64,000 nt of DNA, taken from assembly GCA_947630835.1 (NCBI GenBank), contig CANRIZ010000013.1:1-64000 (forward strand). The letters run 5' to 3'. Source of the stretch: an uncultured Clostridia bacterium. Lineage in GTDB: Bacteria; Bacillota; Clostridia; Oscillospirales; Acutalibacteraceae. Below are positions 1-8,524 of the stretch, piece after piece (position 1 is the first letter of the stretch; every line of letters starts with the position of its first letter). The position numbers and the translations under genes were made by a program. The notes beneath the pieces were generated by a model that searched no databases, was not told the DNA's origin, and saw only the letters and a list, made by a program, of their open reading frames with translations.

Positions 1-24
1 AGTCCGGTGGACTGTTTTATCGTG

Positions 25-50
25 GGAAACCCTCGCCGGGGGTTTCCTTT
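25..50 (+). terminator. terminator-like hairpin at left edge
   Basis: Arms GGAAACCC (25-32) and GGGTTTCC (40-47) are perfectly complementary and are followed by a short T run. It may end a transcript that enters from outside the window, or be part of the repeat-rich intergenic region that follows. Positions 1-440 contain no gene that I would accept, only this hairpin, a dispersed repeat and a longer hairpin. Confidence 0.35.
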
Positions 51-104
51 GCTTTGAAAAAGCAATTTTTTCTTAATTAAATTAAGGATTAAAACGCAAA
101 TAAG

Positions 105-250
105 GTTTTGATTAAACTTTCGGCACGCAACTGTCGAAGCCTTGCTCAAATTTGCAGCGAGCAACAATCAAAGTTTTCCCCGACTTTTACAAAAGTCGGT
201 GGGGTCGAGGGGCAAAGCCCTCATCGCAGTCCGCAGACTGCGAAATCCCT
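105..250. repeat. dispersed intergenic repeat, copy A
   Basis: This stretch matches 23335-23445 nearly base for base, except for about 35 extra bases near its left end. The shared core holds three consecutive perfect hairpins: CCGACTTTT with AAAAGTCGG, GAGGGC-type arms around GGCAAAGCC, and CGCAGTC/GACTGCG (225-242). Both copies lie just beyond the 3' end of a dockerin/LRR gene. An open frame runs through it but has no credible ribosome-binding site and is explained by the repeat. Confidence 0.8.
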
Positions 251-317
251 TTTCTTTATAAAAGCAATTTTTGATTTAAAATTAAAGAATAAAAAGTATA
301 TAATTAACGAACAAACC

Positions 318-357
318 AAAGCGGTTATACCGAATTTTACCTCGGTATAACCGCTTT
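318..357. terminator. long hairpin, family copy 1 (3' of dockerin gene)
   Basis: Fifteen-base perfect arms (318-332 and 343-357) begin AAAGCGGTTATACC and enclose a 10-base loop. Near-identical hairpins occur at 3061-3100 and 23462-23500. This copy lies downstream of the dockerin/LRR gene on the minus strand and probably ends its transcript. T runs are weak here, so the terminator role is inferred from position. Confidence 0.65.
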
Positions 358-440
358 AACTTTGTTTTTTATTGTTACCTATTGTAACTTTTCGCTTTAA
401 CTTTAAACTTTTGAACTTGAACTTTTTGTAAATGCTTTAA

Positions 441-2861
441 TTATTTGGTTATTAACTCCAATGTCTCGGCGTTACGCATACCGGCTACTATTTGAAGCAC
501 CCATTTAACGTCAACTACGGACAATTTCCCGTCGCCGTTGAGGTCGGCAGCCTTGGATTGCTCGTCGCTGAAATCCCTTGACTTAGCTATGTTCTGCAAA
601 ATCCACTTCGCGTCTACGGTCGAAAGCTTGCCGTCGCCGCTTACTTCGCCTGTCGGTTTGGGAGCGTTGGGATCTTTTTCGCCGCAAACGGTGCAAACGC
701 CGTTCTCATAGTTATGACCTGTTGCTTTTACAACAACGTCTGTAACTTCTTCCTTGCCGTCTTTGTCCTTGAAGTTCTTGTTGCAGTCCGGGCAATGATA
801 GTATTCGATATTGCCGTCTTCGGTGCAGGTAGCCGCTTTTGCGGGTACTTGTGTCATATTGTGACCGGTTGCCTTAACAACAACATCGGTAACTTCTTCC
901 TTGCCATTTATATCCTTGAAGTTCTTGTTGCAAGCGGAGCAATGATAGTATTCAATATTGCCGTCTTCGGTGCAGGTAGCCGCTTTTGCGGGTACCGGTA
1001 CCATATTATGGAGTTCTTGCTCGCTGTTTATATCAACAAAATTGTTGCCGTGTTCCTTTGCATAACTTTCGGCAGTTGAACCCGTGTAACCGTGAATTGT
1101 GGTTTCAGTAGGAATTGTATCTGATGAAGCAATAGAACATTCCTTGTTTAATATATAAATATCGGTTAGGCTGTAGCAATATGAAAACGCCTCATCACCT
1201 ATACTTGTAACGCTGTCGGGTATTGTTACGCTTATTAAGTCATAGCAATCAAAAAATGCATCATCACCTATGTGTGTGACACTGTTAGGTATTATTACGC
1301 TTGTTAAGCTGTCGCACCAGCCAAATGCTTCGTCCGCAATAACTCTTGTTCCATTATTTATTGTATAATTTTCAGGGATTTCATCTTCCTTTGCATCTAT
1401 TAAACAGTTATCTACATAGAGAACGCCGTTTTCCCAGTTTGACGGGTTATTGTAATATCCCGTGTTTGAAAACGCACCTGAACCTATGCTTATTACGCTG
1501 TCGGGAATTGTTACGCTTGTTAAGCTGTCGCAACCCCAAAATGCATCGTTTGCAATAACCCTTGTTCCCCCGTTAATCTTATAATTTTGGGGTACTTCAT
1601 CACTTTTTGCAGATACTAAACAGTTATCTATATAGAGAACACCGTTTTTCCAGTTTGACGGGTTGTTGTAATATCCCGTGTTACGAAACGCACCATCACC
1701 TATGTTTGCTACGCTGTCAGGTATAGTTACGCTTGTTAAGCTGTCGCAATCTTCAAATGCATAATAGCCTATACTTGTTACGCCGTTGCCTATTGTTACG
1801 CTTGTTAAGCTGTCGCAATATGCAAATGCCCAATCACTTATACTTGTAACGCCGTTGGGAACATCATATGATGTTCTTGTATTTCCTATAGGATACTGTA
1901 AAAGTACTGTTTTATTTTTATTGAACAATACTCCGTCCTGCGAGGAATAGTTTTTATTGCTTGCGTCAACTTTTATTTCTGTTAAACCGTCACAATTTTC
2001 AAATGCATTATTATATATATTTGTAACGCTTTCAGGGATTGTTACGCTTGTTAAGCTGTTGCAATTTTGAAATGCACAATCGCCTATGCTTGTTACGCCG
2101 TCGGGGATATCATATGATGTTCTTGTATTTCCCATAGGATATTGTATAAGCTCTGTTTTATTCTTATCAAATAATACTCCGTCTTGTGAAGAATAGTTTT
2201 TATTGTTCGCGTCAACATTTATTTCTGTTAAGCTGTAGCAACAAAATGCACCCCAGTCTATGCTTATAACGCTATCGGGTATTGATACGCTTGTTAGGTT
2301 ATCGCAACCAAAAAATGCCGCAACGCCTATTCTTGTAACGCTGTTAGGTATTGTTACGCTTATTAAGCTGCCACACTGATCAAATGAACCATCACCTATA
2401 TTTGTAACACTATTGGGAATGTCATATGATGTTCTTGTATTTCCTATAGGATATTGTATAAGCTCTGTTTTATTTTTATTAAACAATACTCCATCCTGTG
2501 AGGAATAGTTTTTATTGTTTGCGTCAACATTTATTTCTGTTAAGCTGTAGCAATATTTAAATGCGTCATCACCTATGTTTGTTACGCTGTTGGGTATTGT
2601 TACACTTGTTAAGCTGTAACAAACTGCAAATGCCTCATATCCTATGCTTGTAACAGTATATGTGTCAAGCTTTGAGGGGATTTCAAGCGTTTCCGCATTA
2701 CCCGTATAATCCGTAATCTCCGCCGTGCCGTCTTCGAGTATAGTATACTCAAAATCTCCGCTTACCTCCGCAAATGCGGTAACCCCTGCCAATGGCAGAG
2801 CCGTTAATATCACAGCTAATGATATTAACAATGAAATGAGTTTTTTTGTTCCTGTTTTCAT
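441..2861 (-). CDS. secreted BspA-type leucine-rich-repeat protein with C-terminal type I dockerin
   Basis: An 806-residue exported protein. Residues 1-32 form a signal peptide (basic start, hydrophobic core, ending near TAFAE). The body is a long array of about 22-residue BspA/TpLRR repeats of the form LTSVTIPxSVTxIGxxAF. These are interleaved with longer insert repeats containing NKNYSSQDGVLF. Two Cys-rich repeats follow, each with ATCTEDGNIEYYHC and a CxxC pair. The C terminus is a dockerin with two calcium-loop/helix units (DGKLSTVDAKWIL and DLNGDGKLSVVDVKWVL). Dockerins plug into cohesins of cellulosome-like scaffolds, and LRR arrays of this kind are usually surface binding modules. No cohesin or catalytic domain is visible. 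The partner at 23555-25231 has almost the same C-terminal region. Start chosen by the signal peptide and an AAAGG site. Ligand unknown. Confidence 0.9.
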   Translation of the reverse strand: MKTGTKKLISLLISLAVILTALPLAGVTAFAEVSGDFEYTILEDGTAEITDYTGNAETLEIPSKLDTYTVTSIGYEAFAVCYSLTSVTIPNSVTNIGDDAFKYCYSLTEINVDANNKNYSSQDGVLFNKNKTELIQYPIGNTRTSYDIPNSVTNIGDGSFDQCGSLISVTIPNSVTRIGVAAFFGCDNLTSVSIPDSVISIDWGAFCCYSLTEINVDANNKNYSSQDGVLFDKNKTELIQYPMGNTRTSYDIPDGVTSIGDCAFQNCNSLTSVTIPESVTNIYNNAFENCDGLTEIKVDASNKNYSSQDGVLFNKNKTVLLQYPIGNTRTSYDVPNGVTSISDWAFAYCDSLTSVTIGNGVTSIGYYAFEDCDSLTSVTIPDSVANIGDGAFRNTGYYNNPSNWKNGVLYIDNCLVSAKSDEVPQNYKINGGTRVIANDAFWGCDSLTSVTIPDSVISIGSGAFSNTGYYNNPSNWENGVLYVDNCLIDAKEDEIPENYTINNGTRVIADEAFGWCDSLTSVIIPNSVTHIGDDAFFDCYDLISVTIPDSVTSIGDEAFSYCYSLTDIYILNKECSIASSDTIPTETTIHGYTGSTAESYAKEHGNNFVDINSEQELHNMVPVPAKAATCTEDGNIEYYHCSACNKNFKDINGKEEVTDVVVKATGHNMTQVPAKAATCTEDGNIEYYHCPDCNKNFKDKDGKEEVTDVVVKATGHNYENGVCTVCGEKDPNAPKPTGEVSGDGKLSTVDAKWILQNIAKSRDFSDEQSKAADLNGDGKLSVVDVKWVLQIVAGMRNAETLELITK

Positions 2862-2962
2862 AGTATCGCCTTTCGTTTTTTATTTTTGCTCTCGGCATTT
2901 TTTGTTTAGATAAAATTTATTTTTTATCTCCGCCGATTTTGCAAATTTTTCTGACACTTTTG

Positions 2963-2991
2963 ATTTTACAACTTAAAAATTTGAATTTCAA
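2963..2991 (-). promoter_or_regulatory. probable promoter of the dockerin/LRR gene
   Basis: Reading the minus strand, TTGAAA (2991-2986) is separated by 17 bases from TAAAAT (2968-2963), about 100 bases before the ATG. The leader in between is AT-rich. The rest of the 2862-3229 gap holds a copy of the long hairpin and a broken 3' gene end, described separately. Confidence 0.45.
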
Positions 2992-3060
2992 TACAATCAG
3001 GGTGAATGACCGAGAGATCAGGGTATAAAACTTGGATTTTGCCTTTTACATATGAAAATT

Positions 3061-3100
3061 AAAGCGGTTATACCAAGTTTTACCTCGGTATAACCGCTTT
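3061..3100. terminator. long hairpin, family copy 2
   Basis: Arms AAAGCGGTTATACC (3061-3074) and GGTATAACCGCTTT (3087-3100) are perfect complements around a 12-base loop. The bases that follow (TTGTTACC, ACTTTTTG, TTTAATTATTT) also resemble those after copies 1 and 3. It therefore seems to be the terminator of a third, lost gene of the dockerin family, with the remnant at 3164-3223. Confidence 0.6.
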
Positions 3101-3163
3101 AATCTTGTTATAGCTTTGTTTGAATTTGTTACCAATCGCAACTTTTTGCAAAAACTTGTTTAA

Positions 3164-3223
3164 TTATTTCACCGTTTCCAAAGTCTTACCGTCGCCGATA
3201 AATAGCGACTTGGATTCTCCGCG
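3164..3223 (-). pseudogene. remnant 3' end of a dockerin-family gene
   Basis: On the minus strand a short frame reads through GDGKTLETVK to a TAA. It stands in the same place relative to hairpin copy 2 as the ends ETLEPIK-stop and ETLELITK-stop of the two intact dockerin genes relative to their hairpins. Nothing upstream belongs to such a gene, because the flavoprotein gene ends at 3230. I read it as a deletion scar; a chance resemblance is possible because it is only about 20 codons. Confidence 0.4.
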
Positions 3224-3229
3224 CAAAAA

Positions 3230-4603
3230 TCAATCTTTCGACATAATATGCCTTGCGACATGTATGCCGCTTGCCGAAGCATGGGAAAGCGAATGGGTGA
3301 TTCCGCTGCAATCGCCTATTACATAAAGCCCTTCATGCCTTGTTTGCAGATTTTCGTCTATGGAAACCTCCATATTGTAAAACTTGACCTCTACTCCGTA
3401 AAGCAGAGTGTCCGTATTCGCAGTACCGGGCGCAATTTTATCAAGCGCATAAATCATTTCGATTATCCCGTCAAGTATTCGCTTGGGTATTACGAGGCTC
3501 AAATCGCCCGGCGTTGCGTTTAAAGTGGGCGTAACAAACGCCTCGTTAATCCTTTCGGGCGTGCTTCTTTTTCCGTTTATAAGGTCGCCGAAGCGCTGAA
3601 CCATTACCCCGCCGCCGAGCATATTTGAAAGCCTCGCTATGCTCTCGCCGTAGCCGTTGCTGTCCTTAAACGGCTCGGAAAAATGCTTCGCAACAAGCAG
3701 CGCGAAATTGGTATTGCCCGTTTGCTTTGCGGGATCCTCATAGCTGTGACCGTTTACCGTAACTATGCCGTTTGTGTTTTCGGTTACTACCGCGCCCTTG
3801 GGATTCATACAAAACGTTCTTACCAAATCCTCGTACTTTTCGGTACGGTAAACTATCTTGCTTTCGTAAAGCTCGTCGGTAAGATGCGAAAAAATCTCAT
3901 AAGGAAGCTCCACCCTTACGCCTATGTCAACCCTGTTGCTCTTTGTGGGAACGTCAAGCTCGGCGCAAACCGCTTCCATCCATTTGCTGCCGCTTCTGCC
4001 GACGGAAATTATACAGTATTTTGCCTCGATTTCCTCCCCGCCGTCAAGCAGGACGCAATAGCCTTTTTCCGTTTTTTTGATGTGCCTTGCGCAGGTGAGG
4101 AACCTGAAATCAATTTTATTTTTAAGGTCGTTATAGAGGTTTTCCAAAACGATATAATTAATATCCGTGCCGAGATGCCGCACGGAAGCGTCCAACAGCA
4201 TAAGCCCGTGGCGCAGACATTGCTTTTTGATTTCGGTATTTGCGGTGGAGTAAAGCTTTGTGCCGTCCGCCCCGTATTTTAAATTGATTTCGTCTACATA
4301 GCGCATAAGCTCCAAAGCTTCCTGCTTGCCTATGTACTCGTAAAGCGTGCCGCCGAACTGATTGGTAATATTGTACTTGCCGTCCGAAAATGCGCCCGCG
4401 CCGCCAAAGCCGTTCATTATGGAACAGGGCTTGCAGCCGATGCAGCTTTTGATTTTTTTGCCGTCTATGGGGCATTTGCGCTTGTTAAGAGGGTTGCCCG
4501 CCTCGATTACGGCAATTTTTAAATTCGGCTGAGAGTTTATAAGCTCGTATGCCGAGAAAATTCCGCCGGGTCCCGCGCCTACAATAGCTACGTCGTAATA
4601 CAT
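3230..4603 (-). CDS. FAD-dependent dehydrogenase of the COG2509 type
   Basis: A 457-residue flavoprotein with an N-terminal FAD/NAD dinucleotide fold (VAIVGAGPGG, residues 5-14). It has the Cys-rich insert typical of this family (KRKCPIDG...CIGCKPC) followed by GFGGAGAFSDGK. Near the C terminus is the second FAD-contact motif (GLYVIGDCSG) and ASGIHVARH. COG2509 proteins are uncharacterised FAD-dependent dehydrogenases, so substrate and acceptor are unknown. The frame is open 17 codons further upstream, but the ATG at 4603 has an AAAGGATGG ribosome-binding site and gives the expected N terminus. It is a single-gene unit with its own promoter inside a palindrome at 4679-4717. Confidence 0.85.
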   Translation of the reverse strand: MYYDVAIVGAGPGGIFSAYELINSQPNLKIAVIEAGNPLNKRKCPIDGKKIKSCIGCKPCSIMNGFGGAGAFSDGKYNITNQFGGTLYEYIGKQEALELMRYVDEINLKYGADGTKLYSTANTEIKKQCLRHGLMLLDASVRHLGTDINYIVLENLYNDLKNKIDFRFLTCARHIKKTEKGYCVLLDGGEEIEAKYCIISVGRSGSKWMEAVCAELDVPTKSNRVDIGVRVELPYEIFSHLTDELYESKIVYRTEKYEDLVRTFCMNPKGAVVTENTNGIVTVNGHSYEDPAKQTGNTNFALLVAKHFSEPFKDSNGYGESIARLSNMLGGGVMVQRFGDLINGKRSTPERINEAFVTPTLNATPGDLSLVIPKRILDGIIEMIYALDKIAPGTANTDTLLYGVEVKFYNMEVSIDENLQTRHEGLYVIGDCSGITHSLSHASASGIHVARHIMSKD

Positions 4604-4678
4604 AATACCATCCTTTAACAAAAGAAATAACCGCAGACGGAGAGCCTGCGGCAACTAAAACTCAAAAATAAATCTTAA

Positions 4679-4717
4679 TTGCATATTATTATATCATAAT
4701 ATGCAAATCGTTGTCAA
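4679..4717 (-). promoter_or_regulatory. promoter overlapped by an 11-bp-arm palindrome
   Basis: On the minus strand TTGACA (4717-4712) lies 18 bases from TATAAT (4693-4688). The spacer and -10 are covered by a perfect inverted repeat with arms TTGCATATTAT (4679-4689) and ATAATATGCAA (4696-4706), which looks like a repressor operator. A GC hairpin (CCGCAG/CTGCGG, about 4632-4652) follows in the leader and is trailed by T-rich sequence on the minus strand, so attenuation is also possible. Confidence 0.6.
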
Positions 4718-4718
4718 A

Positions 4719-5894
4719 TCACATTTTGTTAAGAATGTAAAATTTCAAATAAGCGGTTTCCTCCGCCGCCAAGAGCGAGGGATGATCGGGCGCTTGGGTT
4801 TTGACCTCGACCGTGCGTATTCTTGAGCAGCTTTCATACGCCGCCTCTTTAAGCATCTTCTCGAAAAGCGGAGCCGTCATATAGTGGGAGCAGGACGCCG
4901 TGACGAGGAACCCGCCCGGCTTAACAAGCTTCATAGCAAGTATGTTTATATCCTTATATCCCCTGTAGGCGTTTTTCACCTCCGCCGCAGTCTTGCAAAA
5001 TGCCGGAGGGTCAAGTATCACAAGGTCAAAGCTTTTGCCCTGAGTTTTAAGACGTCGCAGCTTTTCAAAAACATCGCAGCGCTCGGTTTTTATTATATCT
5101 TCAAAGCCGTTGAGCCTTGCGTTTTCGTTTACGTCGTTGAGCGCCTTTTCCGAAATGTCAAGAGCGACGACCTCCCTTGCGCCCGCCGCCGCGGCGTTTA
5201 AAGAAAAGCCTCCGACGTTGCAAAAGCAGTCAAGCACGCTTGCGCCCTTTGCGTATCTGCGAATCGCGAACCTGTTTTCCTTTTGATCCAAAAAATATCC
5301 GGTTTTCTGACCGTTTTCAATGTCCGCCGTCATTTTAAGCCCGTTTTCCTCTATAACGACCTTCGGGTCAAAATCGCCGTAAAGCTTAGATTTTACAAGC
5401 GGCAAGCCCTCTTTTTTGCGCACCTCGACGTCGCTTCTCTCATATATCCCAACCGGATTGTAAAGCTCAACGAGCGAATCGACAATTTCCTGCTTGTGAA
5501 GCTCCATACCCAGAGAAAGTATCTGTATGGAGAAAACGTCGGCGTATTTGTCGATAATTACGGCGGGAAGGTCGTCGGATTCGGCAAAGACGGCTCGGTA
5601 ACAATTTTTAAAGCCCAATTTTTCACGGTAATCAACCGCCGCTTTTATCCTGCGCTTAAACAGCTCCTTACTCGGTTCTTCGTCCTTATTGCGTATAAAA
5701 ATTCTGACAAGGATTTTAGAAACGTGGTTTATAAAGCCCTTGCCTATAAATCTGCCCGAATGGTCGTAAACCGTCGCAATATCGCCGTTTTTGCCCTCGC
5801 CCTCGATGCGCTCAACCTCGTTTGCGTACACCCACGAATGGCCTGCGAGTATTCTTTTTTCCTCTTTTTTCTTCAAATAAACTCTGTACGGCAT
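4719..5894 (-). CDS. rlmI: class I rRNA large-subunit methyltransferase, RlmI-type
   Basis: A 391-residue protein with an N-terminal PUA RNA-binding domain (residues about 1-75, including AGHSWVYANEVERIEG). A central linker is followed by a Rossmann SAM-methyltransferase domain. Visible motifs are GYFLDQKENR before motif I, VLDCFCNVGGFSLNAA (SAM binding) and VILDPPAFCK (the D-P-P motif IV of nucleic-acid methyltransferases). RlmI methylates C5 of a 23S rRNA cytosine (C1962 in E. coli); the exact base here is inferred. It begins at ATG with a strong GGTGAGG site. Downstream is the separate flavoprotein gene with its own promoter. Confidence 0.88.
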   Translation of the reverse strand: MPYRVYLKKKEEKRILAGHSWVYANEVERIEGEGKNGDIATVYDHSGRFIGKGFINHVSKILVRIFIRNKDEEPSKELFKRRIKAAVDYREKLGFKNCYRAVFAESDDLPAVIIDKYADVFSIQILSLGMELHKQEIVDSLVELYNPVGIYERSDVEVRKKEGLPLVKSKLYGDFDPKVVIEENGLKMTADIENGQKTGYFLDQKENRFAIRRYAKGASVLDCFCNVGGFSLNAAAAGAREVVALDISEKALNDVNENARLNGFEDIIKTERCDVFEKLRRLKTQGKSFDLVILDPPAFCKTAAEVKNAYRGYKDINILAMKLVKPGGFLVTASCSHYMTAPLFEKMLKEAAYESCSRIRTVEVKTQAPDHPSLLAAEETAYLKFYILNKM

Positions 5895-5972
5895 ACTTAC
5901 CTCACCTTATTTTTTATAATGATAGCACAAAGCGCGGTTTTCCGCAATATCAAAGCCGAAACAGAAATTCGC

Positions 5973-6008
5973 AAAAAATCGACGGCTTCCCTGTTTCGGA
6001 AAGCCGTC
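5973..6008 (-). terminator. rho-independent terminator of the ctsR-clpC operon
   Basis: Arms GACGGCTT (5981-5988) and AAGCCGTC (6001-6008) form a hairpin. On the minus strand it is followed by GATTTTTT. It lies 30 bases after the clpC stop codon. Confidence 0.8.
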
Positions 6009-6037
6009 AGAATTTTAAATCAAGAAAGTTTTGCCTT

Positions 6038-8476
6038 TTATTTTTTCTCAAAAACGAACTCGCCGTCATTTACCTTCAGCACATAATCGCAACCCTTTTT
6101 AACGTTGCCCTTGAGCATTTCCTCGGAAAGCAAATCCTCAATATTGTTCTGAATGGCTCGCTTTAAGGGCCTTGCGCCGTAGACCTCGTCAAAGCCCGCG
6201 TCGGCTATCTTATCTATCGCCTCGTCGGAAAACTCCACGTTTATGCCGAGCTTTTCGGTACGCTTGGCAAGGTTTTTGAGAAGATTGTCGGCAATTTGCC
6301 TGATTTCATTCTTTGACAGTCTGTCAAAGACTATTATTTCATCAACCCTGTTCAGAAATTCGGGACGGAAGGTATTTTTAAGCTCGCCTATTACCGCCTG
6401 CTTGATTTTCTCCGCATTTTGCCTTTCTTCGTCGCCTCCGTCGGTAAAGCCGAACGACGCCTGCTTTTGAGTTATTAGCTTTGCGCCGACGTTGGAGGTC
6501 ATAATTATAACGCTGTTTTTAAAATCGACCTTCCTGCCCTGAGAATCGGTAAGCACGCCGTCGTCAAGTATCTGCAAAAGCATATTGAACACGTCGGGAT
6601 GGGCTTTTTCTATCTCGTCAAACAGAACTACCGAATAGGGCTTCGTCCTGATTTTGCCCGTAAGCTGACCGCCCTCCTCGTAGCCGACGTATCCGGGAGG
6701 CGAGCCTACAAGCCTTGATACCGAGTACTTTTCCATATACTCGGACATATCAAGCCTTATCATTGCGTTTTCATCGCCGAAAAGCGCCTGCGCCAAAGCC
6801 TTGCAAAGCTCTGTTTTGCCTACGCCGGTAGGTCCCGAGAAGATAAACGAGCCTATGGGCTTTTTCGGGTCTTTAAGTCCCGTTCTGCTTCGTCTTATCG
6901 CAGAGCAAACCGCCCGAACCGCCTCGTTCTGCCCTACAAGCCTTGCGTGAAGGGTATCCTCCATTTTGAGCAATCTTTCGCTTTCGTCCTCGGTAAGCTG
7001 TTTAACGGGTACTCCCGTCCAGGAGGAAATTATTTCGGCAATTTCCTTTTCGGTTACTTCGCCGTGCGAGCTGTCCGCCTTGGCCTGCCATTTTTCCTTT
7101 GCCTCGTTTAACTTTTTGTCAACCTCGCTCTCCTCGTCGCGAAGCTTTGCGGCCTCCTCGAAGTCCTGGGAATTTACTGCGCTCAATTTCCCCGCTTCAA
7201 GCTCCTTTTTCCTGCTTTCAAGCTCTTTTATTTCGGGAGGAGCGGTGAAGGTTTTAAGCCTTACCCGTGAAGCCGCTTCGTCGATAAGGTCAATAGCCTT
7301 GTCTGGCAAAAATCTGTCGCCTATATATCTTGAAGAAAGCTCAACCGCCTGAACTATTGCCTCGTCGGTGATTTTCACCTTGTGGTGCGCCTCGTACTTA
7401 TCCCTTATTCCTTTCAGAATTTCAACCGCCTCTTCCTTTGACGGTTCGCCGACGGTTACGGGCTGAAATCTTCTTTCGAGCGCGGCGTCCTTTTCTATAT
7501 GCTTGCGGTACTCGTCAATAGTAGTTGCGCCGATAACCTGCAATTCGCCCCTTGCAAGCGAGGGTTTAAGAATATTTGCGGCGTCAACCGCGCCCTCTGC
7601 GCTTCCCGTTCCTATTAAGGTATGCACCTCGTCTATAAAAAGTATAATATCGGGAGAATTTCTTACGTCGTCAATAACCTTTTTTATTCTCTCCTCAAAA
7701 TCGCCCCTGTACTTGGTGCCCGCAACCATACTTGTTAAGTCAAGGGAGAAAATCCTTTTGCCTTTTAGCGTTTCGGGAATTTCGCCCGAAACTATTTTAA
7801 GCGCCAAGCCCTCCGCAACGGCGGTTTTGCCAACGCCCGGTTCGCCTATAAGGCAAGGGTTGTTTTTCGTTCTCCTGCTCAATATCTGGATTACCCTGTC
7901 GATTTCCTCGCGTCGGCCTATTACGGGATCGATTTTCCCCTGCCTTGCAAGCTCGGTCAAATCCCTGCCGAACTGTGCAAGGGAATTATCCTGTCCCTGT
8001 TCGTTTTTCCCGGAATTGCCCGCTCCGGAGGACGGAGAGTTTATAAGCTTTTTTGAAATTTCGCTTATGAGCGTCTCAGTCGAAACGCCGGAAGCGTTAA
8101 GAATTTGCGCCGCATAGCAGGAGCTGTCCCTCAATATCGCAAGCAAAATATGCTCCGTACCCGCAAGGGCAAAATTGGTGCCCTGCGAAAGCGAAAGAGC
8201 GGTTTCAAGTATCCTCTTGCTTCTGGGAGTAAAATCCTCCGCCGACAGACGTGTGGGCATACCTACTCCTATAGTCTGCTTTATATATTCCTCAACACCC
8301 GAAAAGCTCAGCTTTTTTGAAGTCAGCACCGTACCCGCCACGGTTGAGCCGTCGTGCAGCAGCCCGAGCAGTAAATGCTCGCTTCCTATATATGTGTGTC
8401 CCAAATTCTCCGCCGCTTCAATGGCCTTGTTAAGCGCTTTGTTGGCTTTGTCGGTAAAACCCGTAAACTTGTACAT
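6038..8476 (-). CDS. clpC: ATP-dependent Clp protease ATP-binding subunit ClpC
   Basis: An 812-residue AAA+ unfoldase that feeds substrates to ClpP. In order: N-terminal double Clp-N repeat (residues about 1-145), first AAA+ module with Walker A GEPGVGKTA and Walker B ILFIDEVHTL, a coiled-coil M domain with a UVR motif (KLRDEESEVDKKL), second AAA+ module with Walker A GPTGVGKTEL and Walker B VVLFDEIEKA, and the C-terminal D2-small domain. The M domain is the docking site for MecA- and McsB-type adaptors; a MecA-like gene lies at 45467-46021. The ATG at 8476 is preferred to one three codons earlier because of better spacing from AGGAAAGG. Last gene of the ctsR operon. Confidence 0.97.
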   Translation of the reverse strand: MYKFTGFTDKANKALNKAIEAAENLGHTYIGSEHLLLGLLHDGSTVAGTVLTSKKLSFSGVEEYIKQTIGVGMPTRLSAEDFTPRSKRILETALSLSQGTNFALAGTEHILLAILRDSSCYAAQILNASGVSTETLISEISKKLINSPSSGAGNSGKNEQGQDNSLAQFGRDLTELARQGKIDPVIGRREEIDRVIQILSRRTKNNPCLIGEPGVGKTAVAEGLALKIVSGEIPETLKGKRIFSLDLTSMVAGTKYRGDFEERIKKVIDDVRNSPDIILFIDEVHTLIGTGSAEGAVDAANILKPSLARGELQVIGATTIDEYRKHIEKDAALERRFQPVTVGEPSKEEAVEILKGIRDKYEAHHKVKITDEAIVQAVELSSRYIGDRFLPDKAIDLIDEAASRVRLKTFTAPPEIKELESRKKELEAGKLSAVNSQDFEEAAKLRDEESEVDKKLNEAKEKWQAKADSSHGEVTEKEIAEIISSWTGVPVKQLTEDESERLLKMEDTLHARLVGQNEAVRAVCSAIRRSRTGLKDPKKPIGSFIFSGPTGVGKTELCKALAQALFGDENAMIRLDMSEYMEKYSVSRLVGSPPGYVGYEEGGQLTGKIRTKPYSVVLFDEIEKAHPDVFNMLLQILDDGVLTDSQGRKVDFKNSVIIMTSNVGAKLITQKQASFGFTDGGDEERQNAEKIKQAVIGELKNTFRPEFLNRVDEIIVFDRLSKNEIRQIADNLLKNLAKRTEKLGINVEFSDEAIDKIADAGFDEVYGARPLKRAIQNNIEDLLSEEMLKGNVKKGCDYVLKVNDGEFVFEKK

Positions 8477-8524
8477 AGCAATCATTCCTTTCCTGTTTTT
8501 CCGCGGCGCAAAAGTACGGCGCCT

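Noticed and set aside
108..350. 80-codon open frame at the left end
   Set aside because: It is a translation of the dispersed repeat and hairpin; the repeat's second copy at 23335-23445 does not preserve the frame length, and no ribosome-binding site precedes it.
4158..4475. 105-codon frame inside the COG2509 gene on the same strand in another frame
   Set aside because: Arg/His-rich translation typical of an out-of-frame reading, no ribosome-binding site, and full overlap with a recognised gene.
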